A stretch of DNA of 64,000 bases, taken from positions 28,588-92,587 of the forward strand of contig NZ_RHHR01000002.1 in assembly GCF_003710915.1 (NCBI RefSeq), read 5' to 3'. The translations under genes were made by a program, and so were the position numbers. The notes beneath the pieces were generated by a model that was not told the DNA's origin, ran no database searches, and worked only from the letters and a program-made list of their open reading frames with translations. This DNA is from Brevibacillus invocatus. GTDB lineage: Bacteria; Bacillota; Bacilli; Brevibacillales; Brevibacillaceae. This document shows positions 17,464-27,537 of the stretch, piece by piece. Each line of letters begins with the position of its first letter. The first letter of the stretch is position 1.

Positions 17464-18645
17464 TTACGCGAGGATTTCATCCAGGACCGTGATCACCTGC
17501 TCAACTTCAGCCTGTGTCGTTACGAAGGAAGGCAGCAAACGCAATACTTGTGGTCCTGCGCTCAACAGAATGACGCCCTTCTCGCGGGCCGCATGGATGA
17601 CATCGTTTGCAGGAATGGTCAATTCAACACCCAGCAGAAGACCTTTTCCCCGGATTCCACTGATCTTTTCCGGATGTGCAGCCTGCAGTTTTTTCAGAGC
17701 TTCCATAAGCGTGTTGTGGATGGCTGCTACTTTCTCCAGGATTTGTTCTTCTTCCATCGTCTCCAAGGTAGCGATACCAGCCGTCGTCGCCAATGGATTT
17801 CCGCCAAAGGTCGTTCCATGAGTCCCCGGTGAGAAAGCTTCCGCTACTTCAGCAGTAGCCACCATCGCTCCGATCGGAAATCCACTTCCCAAACCTTTTG
17901 CCAAGGAGATCGCATCCGGCTTCACACCGTACTGCTGGAAAGCAAACCAGGTGCCCGTACGACCTATGCCCGTCTGTATCTCATCGACCAAAAGCAGCAA
18001 GCCATGCTGGTCACACAGCTCCCGCAAGGATTGAACCCACTCCACGTCTGCCGGGTGTACGCCGCCTTCTCCCTGTACTAGCTCAAGCATGATCGCGCAC
18101 GTCTTGTCGGTAATAGCTCCTTGAACGGCAGCCAAGTCGTTGTATGGAACCGTGACAAAGCCCTCTGGCAAAGGTAAAAAACCGTCTTTTACTTTCGCCT
18201 GTCCGGTTGCGGTCAACGTCGCTAGAGTCCGTCCATGAAAGGACTGCTCAAACGTAATGACCTCATACTTGTCAGTTCCCTTTACTTTTTGCGCGTATCT
18301 GCGGGCAATTTTGATCAGTGCTTCATTTGCCTCAGCCCCACTATTGCAGAAAAAAGCTCGGTCCAGACCGGACAAGCGGCTTAATTTTTCCGCGAGTACT
18401 TCTTGCTGCGGGATGTGCATCAGATTGGAGCAATGCCAGAGCGTATCCAGTTGCTCGTGCAGTTTTGCAGTTACCTTTGGCGGAACATGCCCCAAGGAAG
18501 TGACTGCGATGCCAGAGGTAAAATCGAGATATTGATTCCCCTTGTCGTCCCATACCTGGTTGCCTTGGCCTTTGACCAGACTGATCGGCCATCTTGCATA
18601 GTTATTCATGAGATGTGTAGAAGCCGTTACGGTGCTCATGCTCAT
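17464..18645 (-). CDS. argD: acetylornithine aminotransferase
   Basis: PLP-dependent class III aminotransferase converting N-acetylglutamate semialdehyde to N-acetylornithine. About 393 residues. The PLP lysine lies in SLAKGLGSGFPIGA, with DEIQTGIGRTG before it and GTHGTTFGGNPLA after. Start at 18645, with GGGAGGG four bases upstream; a second ATG two codons later has better spacing and is equally possible. It is 14 bp after argB. Confidence 0.94.
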   Translation of the reverse strand: MSMSTVTASTHLMNNYARWPISLVKGQGNQVWDDKGNQYLDFTSGIAVTSLGHVPPKVTAKLHEQLDTLWHCSNLMHIPQQEVLAEKLSRLSGLDRAFFCNSGAEANEALIKIARRYAQKVKGTDKYEVITFEQSFHGRTLATLTATGQAKVKDGFLPLPEGFVTVPYNDLAAVQGAITDKTCAIMLELVQGEGGVHPADVEWVQSLRELCDQHGLLLLVDEIQTGIGRTGTWFAFQQYGVKPDAISLAKGLGSGFPIGAMVATAEVAEAFSPGTHGTTFGGNPLATTAGIATLETMEEEQILEKVAAIHNTLMEALKKLQAAHPEKISGIRGKGLLLGVELTIPANDVIHAAREKGVILLSAGPQVLRLLPSFVTTQAEVEQVITVLDEILA

Positions 18646-18659
18646 TCTTCCCTCCCTTG

Positions 18660-19457
18660 TTAATCTTGTTTCACTTTCATACGAACAGTAGTACCTACAG
18701 CTTGATTGGCGCATACAGCCAGTAGGTCTTCAGCTGTCCCTTTGCATATGACGACCTGATCGACTCCTTGCCCGAGTGCATCCAGAGCGGATTGAACCTT
18801 CGGAATCATCCCTCCAGTAATCACTTCATCGGCAATCATCTGGGCGATGTCATCGGCGCTGGTCTCCTTCACCACAGCCTTGCTGCCATCTGTCTGCGGG
18901 CGGAGAATACCCGGTACATCGGTTACCATTACCAGCTTCTCTGCTGCCAGAGCTGCGGCGATGGCACCTGCGGCAACATCTGCATTGACGTTGAAGTGTT
19001 CCGTTCCATCCGCACTGACAGACAGCGGAGCGATGACTGGTACATAGCCCTGAGAAAGAATGGCTTGGGGAATCCCGATATTCGTCTTTTGAATTTCTCC
19101 TACCCATCCAAGCGGCTTGCTCGTCTTTTGTGCTACGAGGGTCTGCCCATCAATCCCGCTCACACCCCACGCCTTTGCCCCTGCCTGCGTCAATCTGCGC
19201 ACGAGTGACTTGTTAATGCTGCCGCACAAGACCATTTCGACGACACCCAATGTATCCTCACACGTGACGCGCAGCCCATCCACGAATTGCGGCACAATTT
19301 GGACCCGATCCAGCATGGCGTTGATCGCAGGACCGCCGCCATGTACGATCACCAGCTTCTTTCCTTCCTCCTGCAGCTTGGCAATTGCCTGAAAAAAGCT
19401 GTCTGGCAGTTGATCCATTGTGCTCCCGCCACATTTGATTACGACAATGCCCTCCAT
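18660..19457 (-). CDS. argB: acetylglutamate kinase
   Basis: Phosphorylates N-acetylglutamate. 265 residues of the amino acid kinase family with IKCGGS near the N-terminus, VHGGGPAIN (about 39-47) and the C-terminal GGMIPKVQSALDAL motif. It follows argC by 16 bp. In most Bacillales argJ lies between argC and argB; here there is no room for it. Confidence 0.95.
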   Translation of the reverse strand: MEGIVVIKCGGSTMDQLPDSFFQAIAKLQEEGKKLVIVHGGGPAINAMLDRVQIVPQFVDGLRVTCEDTLGVVEMVLCGSINKSLVRRLTQAGAKAWGVSGIDGQTLVAQKTSKPLGWVGEIQKTNIGIPQAILSQGYVPVIAPLSVSADGTEHFNVNADVAAGAIAAALAAEKLVMVTDVPGILRPQTDGSKAVVKETSADDIAQMIADEVITGGMIPKVQSALDALGQGVDQVVICKGTAEDLLAVCANQAVGTTVRMKVKQD

Positions 19458-19473
19458 CTATTGTTCTCCTCCT

Positions 19474-20514
19474 CTACGGGAATACGGGTACAAGCGGCAA
19501 CCCCGCCGTTTCTGGCAGATCAAACATCACGTTCATGTTGTGAATGGCTTGCCCTGCCGCGCCCTTGACCACGTTATCGATCACGGACAACACGATGACA
19601 CGCCCCGTACGTTCATCTACATGTACAGCGATATCACAATAGTTGGAACCATACACCTCTTTTGTACGAGGGTGACTACCTGCTGGACGAACCCGTACAA
19701 ACGGCTGGCCGGCATACGTAGAGAGAAGCAATTCCTGAATTTGTTCCGCACTCACCTGTGCGCTCAATTTGCCGTACGCTGTCGCCAGAATCCCTCTAGT
19801 CATCGGGATCAGATGAGGAGTAAATTGTACGATCGTCTCCACACCGCTCTGGCGCTTCAATTCTTGTTCAATTTCAGGCGTATGCTGATGCTGTCCTACC
19901 TTGTAGGCATGGATACTTTCATTGAGTTCACTGAAATGCACACCCAGTGAAACCCCACGCCCGGCTCCCGAGACACCGGACTTGGCATCCACGATCCAGC
20001 TCTGGGGATCTACCCAGCCACTTTTCGCCAATGGGAGCAGTCCGAGCAGCGTAGCGGTTGGATAGCATCCTGGGTTGGCAATCAGTTTGGCTCCTTCCAC
20101 CAGCTCCTTGTTCCATTCCGTCAGTCCGTATGCGGCCTGCTTGATCCAATCTTCAGCAGCCGGCTCCCTTTTGTACCAGTTCTGGTATACCGCTGGACTC
20201 TCTAACCGAAAATCCCCAGACAGATCAATGACCCGCCCCCCCATCTCCACCACTTGAGGAGACAACTGGGCACTTACACCTGCTGGCGTCGCGAAAAACA
20301 CTACATCATTTTCTTTGCTCAAATGATGGGCATCGATGCTCGACAGCGCAGGCAAGCCCAGATTGTATACATGCGGAAAAATTTTGTCCAGAGGCTCCCC
20401 TTCTGATGAGCTGGAATACAAATTCGCAATACGTACCTGAGGATGTCCTGCAAGCAGCCTAACAAGTTCCGCTCCCCCGTAACCAGTCGCCCCAACAATT
20501 CCGACCCGAATCAT
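19474..20514 (-). CDS. argC: N-acetyl-gamma-glutamyl-phosphate reductase
   Basis: NADPH-dependent reduction of acetylglutamyl phosphate. 346 residues from the ATG at 20514 (MIRVGIVGATGYGG), preceded by GAGAGG; the frame extends to 20676 across the promoter but that part is not family-like. Rossmann motif GATGYGGAELVRLL and the catalytic cysteine in NPGCYPTA are present. First gene of argC-argB-argD. Confidence 0.95.
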   Translation of the reverse strand: MIRVGIVGATGYGGAELVRLLAGHPQVRIANLYSSSSEGEPLDKIFPHVYNLGLPALSSIDAHHLSKENDVVFFATPAGVSAQLSPQVVEMGGRVIDLSGDFRLESPAVYQNWYKREPAAEDWIKQAAYGLTEWNKELVEGAKLIANPGCYPTATLLGLLPLAKSGWVDPQSWIVDAKSGVSGAGRGVSLGVHFSELNESIHAYKVGQHQHTPEIEQELKRQSGVETIVQFTPHLIPMTRGILATAYGKLSAQVSAEQIQELLLSTYAGQPFVRVRPAGSHPRTKEVYGSNYCDIAVHVDERTGRVIVLSVIDNVVKGAAGQAIHNMNVMFDLPETAGLPLVPVFP

Positions 20515-20536
20515 GATGGTTCCTCTCTCCCTGCTC

Positions 20537-20572
20537 TGTATTTTTATACATGAATAATAATAAAAATTCGAA
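20537..20572 (-). promoter_or_regulatory. argCBD promoter with ArgR boxes
   Basis: TGTATTTTTATACA (20537-20550) fits the ARG-box consensus at every defined position. A second AT-rich half-conserved box follows at 20551-20570. On the minus strand TATAAA (20543-20548) with TTCGAA (20567-20572) 18 bp upstream is the likely promoter, so ArgR would cover the -10. Confidence 0.7.
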
Positions 20573-20656
20573 CCGAAAACAACCCTTTGTGCGAATTGCT
20601 TGTAAAAGCCAAAAGTAATCATGCATAGAAACGAGGAGCAGAATGCACATAGAAAA

Positions 20657-20689
20657 GGAAAAAGCGTCCGATCCATCTCGGGCGCTTCT
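20657..20689 (-). terminator. terminator of cccB
   Basis: On the minus strand AAGCGCCCGA pairs with TCGGACGCTT (one G-U) around a short loop and is followed by TTTCC, directly after the cccB stop codon. Confidence 0.7.
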
Positions 20690-20706
20690 TCGTTACTTGA
20701 TAAAGC

Positions 20707-21081
20707 TTATTTCTTGTCTGCCAACCACGCAGCCAGTGTTTCAGCATCGTCACCTTTAGCCAGACCTGGCGGCATGGAGCCTTTACCATTCTTCAACACT
20801 TCCAAAATCTGGTCCTTACTCAACGTGCCGCCAACCTTTTGCAGGTTCGGGCCGACCGCTCCTTCGAGTGTTTGACCATGGCAACCTGCGCAGGTGTTTT
20901 TATACAGCGCTTCTGCAGTCGCCGCATCATAGCTTCCAGATGGAGCAGTGGACGGAGCTTCGGTAGAAGGTGTTTCTGTTGCAGGCTGATTGGTATTGGG
21001 TTGAGTCTGTTGACCTCCGCCACAAGCGCTAAGGGCGAACACGAGTACAGCCGCAACCACACTAAGTAAAAGACGTTTCAT
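20707..21081 (-). CDS. cccB: cytochrome c-551-like lipoprotein
   Basis: Membrane-anchored mono-haem electron carrier of the respiratory chain. 124 residues: lipoprotein signal with lipobox LSAC (Cys20), a Thr/Pro/Ser-rich linker (about 24-50), then a cytochrome c domain with CAGCH haem attachment (about 64-68) and a likely methionine ligand in SMPPG. In B. subtilis cccB lies just upstream of ftsEX; here the arginine genes lie between them. Confidence 0.9.
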   Translation of the reverse strand: MKRLLLSVVAAVLVFALSACGGGQQTQPNTNQPATETPSTEAPSTAPSGSYDAATAEALYKNTCAGCHGQTLEGAVGPNLQKVGGTLSKDQILEVLKNGKGSMPPGLAKGDDAETLAAWLADKK

Positions 21082-21152
21082 GGGCTGTTTCCTCCTTTTC
21101 TCGATATTCTCCGCTAAGTATACCCTGACGTGAACAATTCATTCCTCTAGAA

Positions 21153-21422
21153 CTATTTTAATGGCAATTCAAGTGGATTCCATTCACGCAGCTCCAGTGT
21201 ACGCGCTCCTCCCACCACAACAGGGTCCGCTTCTGCCAATTGGCGAGCTTCTTCAGGCGTATCTGCCTTGTACATTACCAGACCGCCTTTTTTATCGGTA
21301 AAGGGACCTGCCATGACGACTTTTCCTTGCTTGTACAGGTCGTTGATATACTCCAGATGAGACGGTCTCAGCTCTGTATTTTTTTCCTGGTCGATAATAG
21401 GCAAAAAAGCTACATACAACAT
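21153..21422 (-). CDS. YciI-like protein
   Basis: 89-residue ferredoxin-fold protein of the YCII family. It shows the typical HLEYINDLYKQGKVVMAGPF stretch and EEARQLAEADP. Enzymatic role unproven for most members. It lies between cccB and the kinase remnant on the minus strand, with GGAGAGGA before the start. Confidence 0.85.
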   Translation of the reverse strand: MLYVAFLPIIDQEKNTELRPSHLEYINDLYKQGKVVMAGPFTDKKGGLVMYKADTPEEARQLAEADPVVVGGARTLELREWNPLELPLK

Positions 21423-21622
21423 GTTTTCCTCTCCTTTTTACTACCTGTTTGTCTGCATTATACCATTTGCATGGAAGATGACACCATGTACGTCCTGGTT
21501 GCGCTTTACACAGATTAACCAATAAATATTTATTTTTTCAACAAATGGAAATAAATGAGTAGGATTTTCTTCTTTTATTCACGAAGGATTGTAGGAAAAG
21601 TGACAGGGAGGCGGTCTATGGG

Positions 21623-22842
21623 ATGGGCAAAATGGCACATGTGTATTCGGCTCTTTTCCACCAAAATCCGGATGCGGTTTTCATCATGGACAGTCACGGT
21701 CATTTTACTGAGGTCAATGCTGCGGGCGAGTCTTTATCAGGGTTCAGCTCAGCTGAATTGCGCACCATGACGTTTCGCGATCTTTTTTTGCCTTTAGGAG
21801 ATCAGTATTCCCTTCGCAGCAAGCTGGGGCGCCTGATTGAGATCAGCCTGGCGAATCTACCGGTTACGGGAGATTCCAAGAACGAAAGAACCTGTGTGAT
21901 CGTGAAGGATATCCGTATGCAAAAGAAGATGGAAGTCGCTCTGCGGCAATCACAGGAAAATTTTAGACTTATCACAGAAAATGCGGATGATTTAATTCGC
22001 ATCCTCGACCGATATGGCGGCATTACATACGCTTCGCCCTCGCATGAAACAGTATTGGGTCTGACGTCAGATGAAGTGCAAAACCTTCCTGGCTTCCATT
22101 CCCTGATTTATGTCGAGGATCGGCAAAAGGCAATCGACGACTTTGCGTTTATGGTTGAGACAAGACGTTCATTTAATCACGAATATCGATACCAGCATAC
22201 GGATGGCAGTGTCCTGCTGTTTGAAGTAAGAGGCACACCAGTCATCGGTGCAGATGGTGAAATGGAACGTGCCGTGATTGTGGCCCGCAACATTTCAGAA
22301 AGACGCCGGTCAGAGGAGCTGCTTCGCTATTCGGACAAGCTCTCCGTTTTAGGGGAGCTGGCAGCCGGTATCGCGCATGAAATCCGCAATCCGCTGACCG
22401 CAATCAAAGGATTCATTCAATTACTAAAATCTGATGCGTCAACAACATACGGCTGGCTGCCCATTTTCCAGATCGATCCCCTGTCATTATTGGAGACGAA
22501 TTTCAGATCAAACAGGTGTTGATCAACATTATAAAAAACGGCATGGAATCCATGCCGTCAGGAGGACTACTTACGATCGAAGTGACGCAAAGCCAATCCG
22601 CTGTAAACATCTTTATTCGTGATCAAGGTGAAGGCATCCCCATGGAACTCATCCCCCGATTGGGCGAGTTGTTCTTCAGTACCAAGGAAGCAGGTACGGG
22701 ACTGGGCCTTATGGTCAGCTCCAAAATCATCCGTGATCACAACGGAACAATCGAGATCACCAGCACAATTGGGGCTGGAACGACAGTGCTCATTTCACTG
22801 CCGGCCATTGGTGAAGCAGCTGAGCTCGCAATTAGCGAGTAA
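21623..22842 (+). pseudogene. PAS-PAS sensor histidine kinase broken by internal deletion and frameshift (KinA-type)
   Basis: The first frame (21623-22522) encodes two PAS domains and a HisKA phosphoacceptor helix (GIAHEIRNPLTAIKGFIQLLK), then runs out of the family at about 22435. The ATPase half continues in another frame: from about 22436 to 22842 one reads NNIRLAAHFPDRSP, then GDEFQIKQVLINIIKN, the G1 box DQGEGIP and the G2 region GTGLGLMV. About 60 residues expected between HisKA and HATPase are missing and the frame is shifted. The first PAS also looks some 25-30 residues short. The homologues are sporulation-type kinases feeding Spo0F. A frameshifted product would lack ATP binding, so the gene is probably dead. 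Confidence 0.8.
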
Positions 22843-23945
22843 TCTGGGAGCGCAGATAGGCATCGATAAACGTATCGATCTCCCCATCCATGACTGCCTG
22901 CACGTTGCCCACTTCAACGTTCGTCCGATGATCCTTGACGAGACTGTATGGATGGAAGACATAGGAGCGAATCTGGCTGCCCCAGGCGATATCCTTTTGC
23001 TCCCCTTGAATAGAAGCGAGTGTCTTTTCCTGCTCTTCACGCTTGCGTTCAAATAGACGGGCCATCAACATCTTCATGGCACGTTCACGGTTCTTGATCT
23101 GAGAACGTTCAGTTTGACAGGTCACCACAATACCTGTCGGAAGGTGAGTAATCCGGACAGCGGAGTCAGTCGTGTTGATGTGCTGACCACCTGCACCACT
23201 GGAGCGGTAGGTATCCACCTTGAGGTCTTCCGATCGAATTTGCACCTCATTGTCGTCCTCGATCTCTGGCAGCACATTGCAGGAGACAAAGGACGTATGG
23301 CGACGGCCTGAAGCATCGAAAGGCGATATGCGAACGAGACGATGAACCCCTTTTTCTGATTTGAGGTACCCGTAAGCATTGTATCCCTTGATCAATAGGG
23401 TAACGCTTTTGACGCCCGCTTCATCTCCTGGCAGGTAGTCCAATGTTTCTACCTTGAAGCCTTTGGCATCTCCCCAACGCGTATACATACGCAAAAGCAT
23501 GGAGGCCCAATCCTGCGATTCTGTACCACCCGCTCCCGGATGCAGCTCCAAAATCGCGTTGCTCTTGTCATACTCGTCGCTCAGAAGCAGCTCCAGCTCA
23601 AAGCTTTCAAATGACTTACGCAGTTCCTGCGTGCTGTCATACAAGTCCTGAATGAGAGAATTGTCCCCTTCCTCGATGACCAATTCCAGCATCAGCTGAA
23701 GGTCTTCGTATTGGGAATCCAGTTTGCCCATCGTCTCGACGAGGCTTTTAATGACATTCAGCTCGCTGATCGTTTTTTGTGCAGCGTCGTTGTCATCCCA
23801 GAAGTCAGGAGCCAGCATCCGCTCCTCCAGCTCACCAATCCGCTCTTCCTTTACAGGGAGGTCAAAGAGACCCCCTGATATCTGCTAAACGTTTAGCCAT
23901 ACTAGACATCTCTTGTTTGATGTCCGCAATGTCAATCAATGCCAT
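22832..23945 (-). CDS. prfB: peptide chain release factor 2 with programmed +1 frameshift
   Basis: Terminates translation at UGA and UAA. The coding sequence is joined: 27 codons from ATG 23945 ([10 protein letters not shown]) run to an in-frame TGA at 23864-23862, then reading shifts +1 at CTT-TGA-C and continues as [12 protein letters not shown] to 22832, giving about 370 residues. An internal AGGGGG lies just upstream of CTTTGA, as in known RF2 autoregulation. The SPF stop-codon recognition tripeptide (RISPFDASG) and the catalytic GGQ (AGGQHINTT) are present. The 3' end overlaps the convergent kinase remnant by 11 bp. Confidence 0.95.
23858..23880 (-). promoter_or_regulatory. prfB programmed frameshift site
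   Basis: On the minus strand AGGGGG TCT CTT TGA C: a Shine-Dalgarno-like stimulator three bases before the slippery CTT and the UGA read by RF2 itself. Low RF2 favours the shift, giving autoregulation. Confidence 0.92.
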
Positions 23946-24060
23946 GTTGCGAATCACCTTCTCTTCTCTAAGCTTGTGTTTATTGTATCGTAAATTCACC
24001 GATGCGCAAACACAACAGCGCGTCAAATCCAGAGAAGAAAGGTTCGATCCCAGGCCTTTT

Positions 24061-24519
24061 CTACAATAGACCCCGCGGCGGAGAGAGCGACGAACGTACG
24101 CCTCGCTGTTTTTGGGCTTGCCCACTCTCTTTTTGTGGAAAGGCGATCACCGATTGCTGTGCATTCGCAGACTTCATTCGCGTGTTCAGCCTGTTAGTCA
24201 GCATCACTGCGCTGCGCTCCTTTGCTTGGAAGCCGACTTGCTTGGTGCCGGGATCGAACCATCCCTTGAAATAAATCACTTGCTTTTGCCCGGACCAATT
24301 GGCTTGAGGAATTTCCTTCGTCAGCCTGTCCTCATAAAAGACGGGGTCCTGCACGGTAAACAGGTGCACCTTCTCTTCCCTGTCCACCGGGTAATCTGTA
24401 TGAATGATTTGTATTTGATTGTTTTCTTTTCCACCGCGCATCACTGCTCTTAAGGTAGCTCCAATGTTCTCCAGAATTTCTTTCGCCTGTATGCCTAGCA
24501 CGTTGACTGTCGTATTCAT
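24061..24519 (-). CDS. hypothetical protein between secA and prfB
   Basis: 152 residues, not recognised. The start has GGGGGACGAG upstream. No signal peptide or membrane segment; the middle (about 50-110) looks like a small beta-rich domain (VHLFTVQDPVFYEDRL, KQVIYFKGWFDPG) and the tail is rich in Gln, Lys and Arg, possibly disordered. It is inserted in the normally tight secA-prfB pair. Confidence 0.55.
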   Translation of the reverse strand: MNTTVNVLGIQAKEILENIGATLRAVMRGGKENNQIQIIHTDYPVDREEKVHLFTVQDPVFYEDRLTKEIPQANWSGQKQVIYFKGWFDPGTKQVGFQAKERSAVMLTNRLNTRMKSANAQQSVIAFPQKESGQAQKQRGVRSSLSPPRGLL

Positions 24520-24701
24520 GTTCTCGTCCCCCGTCCACGTGTAATGTGAAAAAGTGTTGTACTTACGATTCTATGTTTTTCTCAAGCAATTACCAGCAGA
24601 ATCGTTCGATGACATTTTGCAGTGTTAGACAAATCGACGCACCTGTTGCAGTGAGAAAGAATGGATTGGGACGAACGCTGTCTATTGGATAGGAAACAAC
24701 A

Positions 24702-24748
24702 AGAAAAAAACCTTCCCTTATTGGACTAGGCCGTTAAGGAAAGGTTTT
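24702..24748 (-). terminator. terminator of secA
   Basis: On the minus strand AACCTTTCCTTA and TAAGGGAAGGTT form a 12-bp stem with one mismatch, followed by TTTTTC. Confidence 0.82.
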
Positions 24749-24768
24749 CGTACATGAATCGAGTCAAA

Positions 24769-27291
24769 TTATTGGTTTTTCTTGTTCTGACGGCGACGCT
24801 CCTGATCCATTTGACGTCGCTGGGCGCGGTTCTTCGGATCAGCATCACCAGAAGTAGAGCTGGTAGGACGACTGTCAGGTCCCGAGGCTTCCTGTTTGGA
24901 GGTTTCGATTCCCTGGCCAGCGATGACATCTTGACGCTCGAGGTTTTGGCTTACTTCTGCCTTCATGATGTACATCGCCACTTCCTCATCGACAGCAGCC
25001 ACCATCGATTGGAACATCTCGTAGCCTTCAAACTGATATTCACGCAGCGGATCGTTTTGTCCGTAAGCGCGCAGGTGAATCCCTTGACGCAGCTGATCCA
25101 TCGCATCGATGTGGTCCATCCATTTGCTGTCCACTGCACGCAGGATAATAACCTTCTCGAACTCGCGCATCATGTCGCCAATTTCCGCTTCGCGCTGATC
25201 GTATTGTTTCAGCACTTCGTTTTTCAGAAGCTCTGTAATCTCTTCCGCTTCCTTGCCTTTCAGCATTTTCGCGGTAATCACTTCATCGTGCAGGAACGTA
25301 TTGTTGGCTGCATCTGCCAATGCCTGCAGATCCCAATCCTCCGGAACCTCTTCTTTCGGACAGAATGCTTGCACATTGCGCTCCAATACTCTGAACAACA
25401 TCTGAAGCGCTATCTCGCGCAGATTTTCCTGCTCCAGAATATCGCGGCGCTGCTTGTAAATGACGGAACGCTGCTGGTTCATGACGTCATCGTACTGCAG
25501 AACCACTTTACGGGCATCGAAGTTGGAGCCCTCGACACGTTTTTGCGCAGACTCTACTGCACGGGTCACCAGACGGCTTTCGATCGGCATGTCTTCTTCC
25601 ATTCCCATACGATCCATCATGCCCATGATATTGTCAGCACCAAAGCGGCGCATGAGTTCATCCTGCATGGAGAGGAAGAATTGAGAAGAACCTGGGTCAC
25701 CTTGACGTCCTGCACGACCGCGCAGCTGGTTATCAATACGGCGACTCTCGTGACGCTCTGTACCAATGATATGAAGGCCGCCGATATCGGCAACACCTTC
25801 ACCTAGCTGAATATCCGTACCGCGACCGGCCATGTTGGTGGCAATCGTTACCGCACCATACTGACCAGCGCGAGCGATAATCTCAGCTTCACGCGCATGC
25901 TGCTTCGCATTCAGTACATTATGCGGAACGCCTTTTTGCTTCAGCATTTGGGAGAGCTTCTCGGAATTTTCGATAGAGATCGTACCCACCAGGATCGGCT
26001 GACCTTTTTTATGGCGTTCCACGATATCATTCACAACAGCCCGATATTTAGCTGCTTCTGTCTTGAATACCAGGTCAGAAGCGTCTTTGCGCAACACGGG
26101 CTTGTTGGTTGGGATCGCGACGACATCCAGCCCGTAGATTTTCTTGAATTCTTCTTCCTCTGTCTTGGCTGTACCTGTCATACCCGCCAGTTTTTGATAC
26201 ATACGGAAGTAGTTTTGTAGGGTAATCGTCGCCAGCGTCATGCTCTCGCTTTGCACACGCAGCCCTTCCTTGGCTTCGATCGCCTGGTGCAAGCCTTCGC
26301 TGTAACGACGACCGACCATCAAACGACCGGTAAACTCGTCAACAATCACCACTTCGCCGTCTTGCACCACGTAATCTACGTCGCGCTTGAACAGCACTTG
26401 AGCTTTCAACGCAGCCGTGATGTGGTGATTCAGCGTCATATGCGCAGTATCGTACAAGTTCTCGATGTTAAACGCTTTTTCGATCTTGGCTACCCCTTCA
26501 TCCGTCAGGGAGACGATCTTCAGCTTTTCATCGATCGTGAAGTCTTTTTCCTGCTCCAAACGCTTCACAAAGTGAGAACAGATGTAATACAGCTCCGTGG
26601 AGCGATTCGCAGATCCGGAAATGATCAGTGGTGTACGCGCTTCGTCGATCAAGATACTGTCGACCTCGTCAATGATCGCAAAGAAAAGAGGACGCTGCAC
26701 CATCTGTTCCTTATAAAGCACCATGTTGTCGCGCAGGTAGTCAAAGCCGAACTCGTTATTGGTACCATAGGTTATATCACAAGCGTATGCCTCGCGCTTT
26801 TCTTCTGCGTTCAGCCCGGTTTTGTTCAACCCCACCGACAAGCCCAGAAAGTTGTACAGTTTTCCCATGATACTGGAGTCGCGCTCTGCCAAGTATTCGT
26901 TCACTGTCACGATGTGGACACCTTTGCCCTGGAGCGCGTTCAGGTAGGTAGCGAGCGTAGCAACCAGCGTTTTACCTTCACCGGTTTTCATCTCCGCAAT
27001 ACGCCCTTCCTGCAGAACCATACCACCAATCAGCTGTACATCGAAGTGGCGCATGCCCAAAACGCGCTTGGATGCTTCACGGACTACAGCGAACGCTTCG
27101 TTGAGAATGCTGTCCAGCTTTTCGCCCTTTTCCAGACGAGCTTTAAACTCCTCTGTCTTGGCACGCAGGCCATCATCTGAAAGCGCAGAAATACTCGGCT
27201 CCAGCGCGTTAATGGCTTCTACGCGCTTAAACATCTTTTTGACTTCGCGTTCATTGCTATCGCCAAACAATTTTTTTACGAGTCCTAACAT
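24769..27291 (-). CDS. secA: preprotein translocase ATPase SecA
   Basis: Motor of the Sec pathway. 840 residues from ATG 27291 ([11 protein letters not shown]) with GGAAGGGGTG upstream. It shows nucleotide-binding fold 1 with Walker A MKTGEGKT and [15 protein letters not shown], the preprotein cross-linking domain, nucleotide-binding fold 2 ([21 protein letters not shown]) and the helical scaffold/wing region. The C-terminal tail ends in basic, Gln/Arg-rich sequence and lacks the cysteine-rich SEC-C zinc motif found at the end of many SecA proteins. Neighbour of hpf and prfB as in Bacillus. Confidence 0.96.
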   Translation of the reverse strand: MLGLVKKLFGDSNEREVKKMFKRVEAINALEPSISALSDDGLRAKTEEFKARLEKGEKLDSILNEAFAVVREASKRVLGMRHFDVQLIGGMVLQEGRIAEMKTGEGKTLVATLATYLNALQGKGVHIVTVNEYLAERDSSIMGKLYNFLGLSVGLNKTGLNAEEKREAYACDITYGTNNEFGFDYLRDNMVLYKEQMVQRPLFFAIIDEVDSILIDEARTPLIISGSANRSTELYYICSHFVKRLEQEKDFTIDEKLKIVSLTDEGVAKIEKAFNIENLYDTAHMTLNHHITAALKAQVLFKRDVDYVVQDGEVVIVDEFTGRLMVGRRYSEGLHQAIEAKEGLRVQSESMTLATITLQNYFRMYQKLAGMTGTAKTEEEEFKKIYGLDVVAIPTNKPVLRKDASDLVFKTEAAKYRAVVNDIVERHKKGQPILVGTISIENSEKLSQMLKQKGVPHNVLNAKQHAREAEIIARAGQYGAVTIATNMAGRGTDIQLGEGVADIGGLHIIGTERHESRRIDNQLRGRAGRQGDPGSSQFFLSMQDELMRRFGADNIMGMMDRMGMEEDMPIESRLVTRAVESAQKRVEGSNFDARKVVLQYDDVMNQQRSVIYKQRRDILEQENLREIALQMLFRVLERNVQAFCPKEEVPEDWDLQALADAANNTFLHDEVITAKMLKGKEAEEITELLKNEVLKQYDQREAEIGDMMREFEKVIILRAVDSKWMDHIDAMDQLRQGIHLRAYGQNDPLREYQFEGYEMFQSMVAAVDEEVAMYIMKAEVSQNLERQDVIAGQGIETSKQEASGPDSRPTSSTSGDADPKNRAQRRQMDQERRRQNKKNQ

Positions 27292-27469
27292 GAGGACACC
27301 CCTTCCATATGCTCCCAACAGGCTCTTGAGCTTAGCCTGTGCAGGAGGGTTCCACATATCCTCATTCTCGCAAAAAAAGCTATCGTTTTCGCGACAGAAC
27401 GGGATATCGATTTTTTTTCTACCATTTTAATGCTCTCTAAAAAGCTATTTTATCAAAACATTGCTCAGA

Positions 27470-27505
27470 TACACAAGTAAAGGGAGTTGCCAATAGCAAC
27501 TCCCT
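27470..27505 (-). terminator. terminator of hpf
   Basis: GGGAGTTGC and GCAACTCCC form a perfect 9-bp stem with a 5-base loop, followed on the minus strand by TTTACTTG. Confidence 0.75.
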
Positions 27506-27537
27506 AGTTTATACGAGTATGCGCTTGAAAGGTTGCG

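Noticed and set aside
22516..22842. The C-terminal kinase frame as an independent small ATPase gene
   Set aside because: Its upstream codons continue the kinase domain without a start or ribosome site, so it is the broken half of the same gene.
24769..24830. A frameshift hiding a SEC-C motif at the end of secA
   Set aside because: I read the sequence after the stop in other frames and saw no CxCxSGKxYKxC-like cluster.
24754..25806. 350-codon plus-strand open frame opposite secA
   Set aside because: Antisense shadow of secA with no family features.
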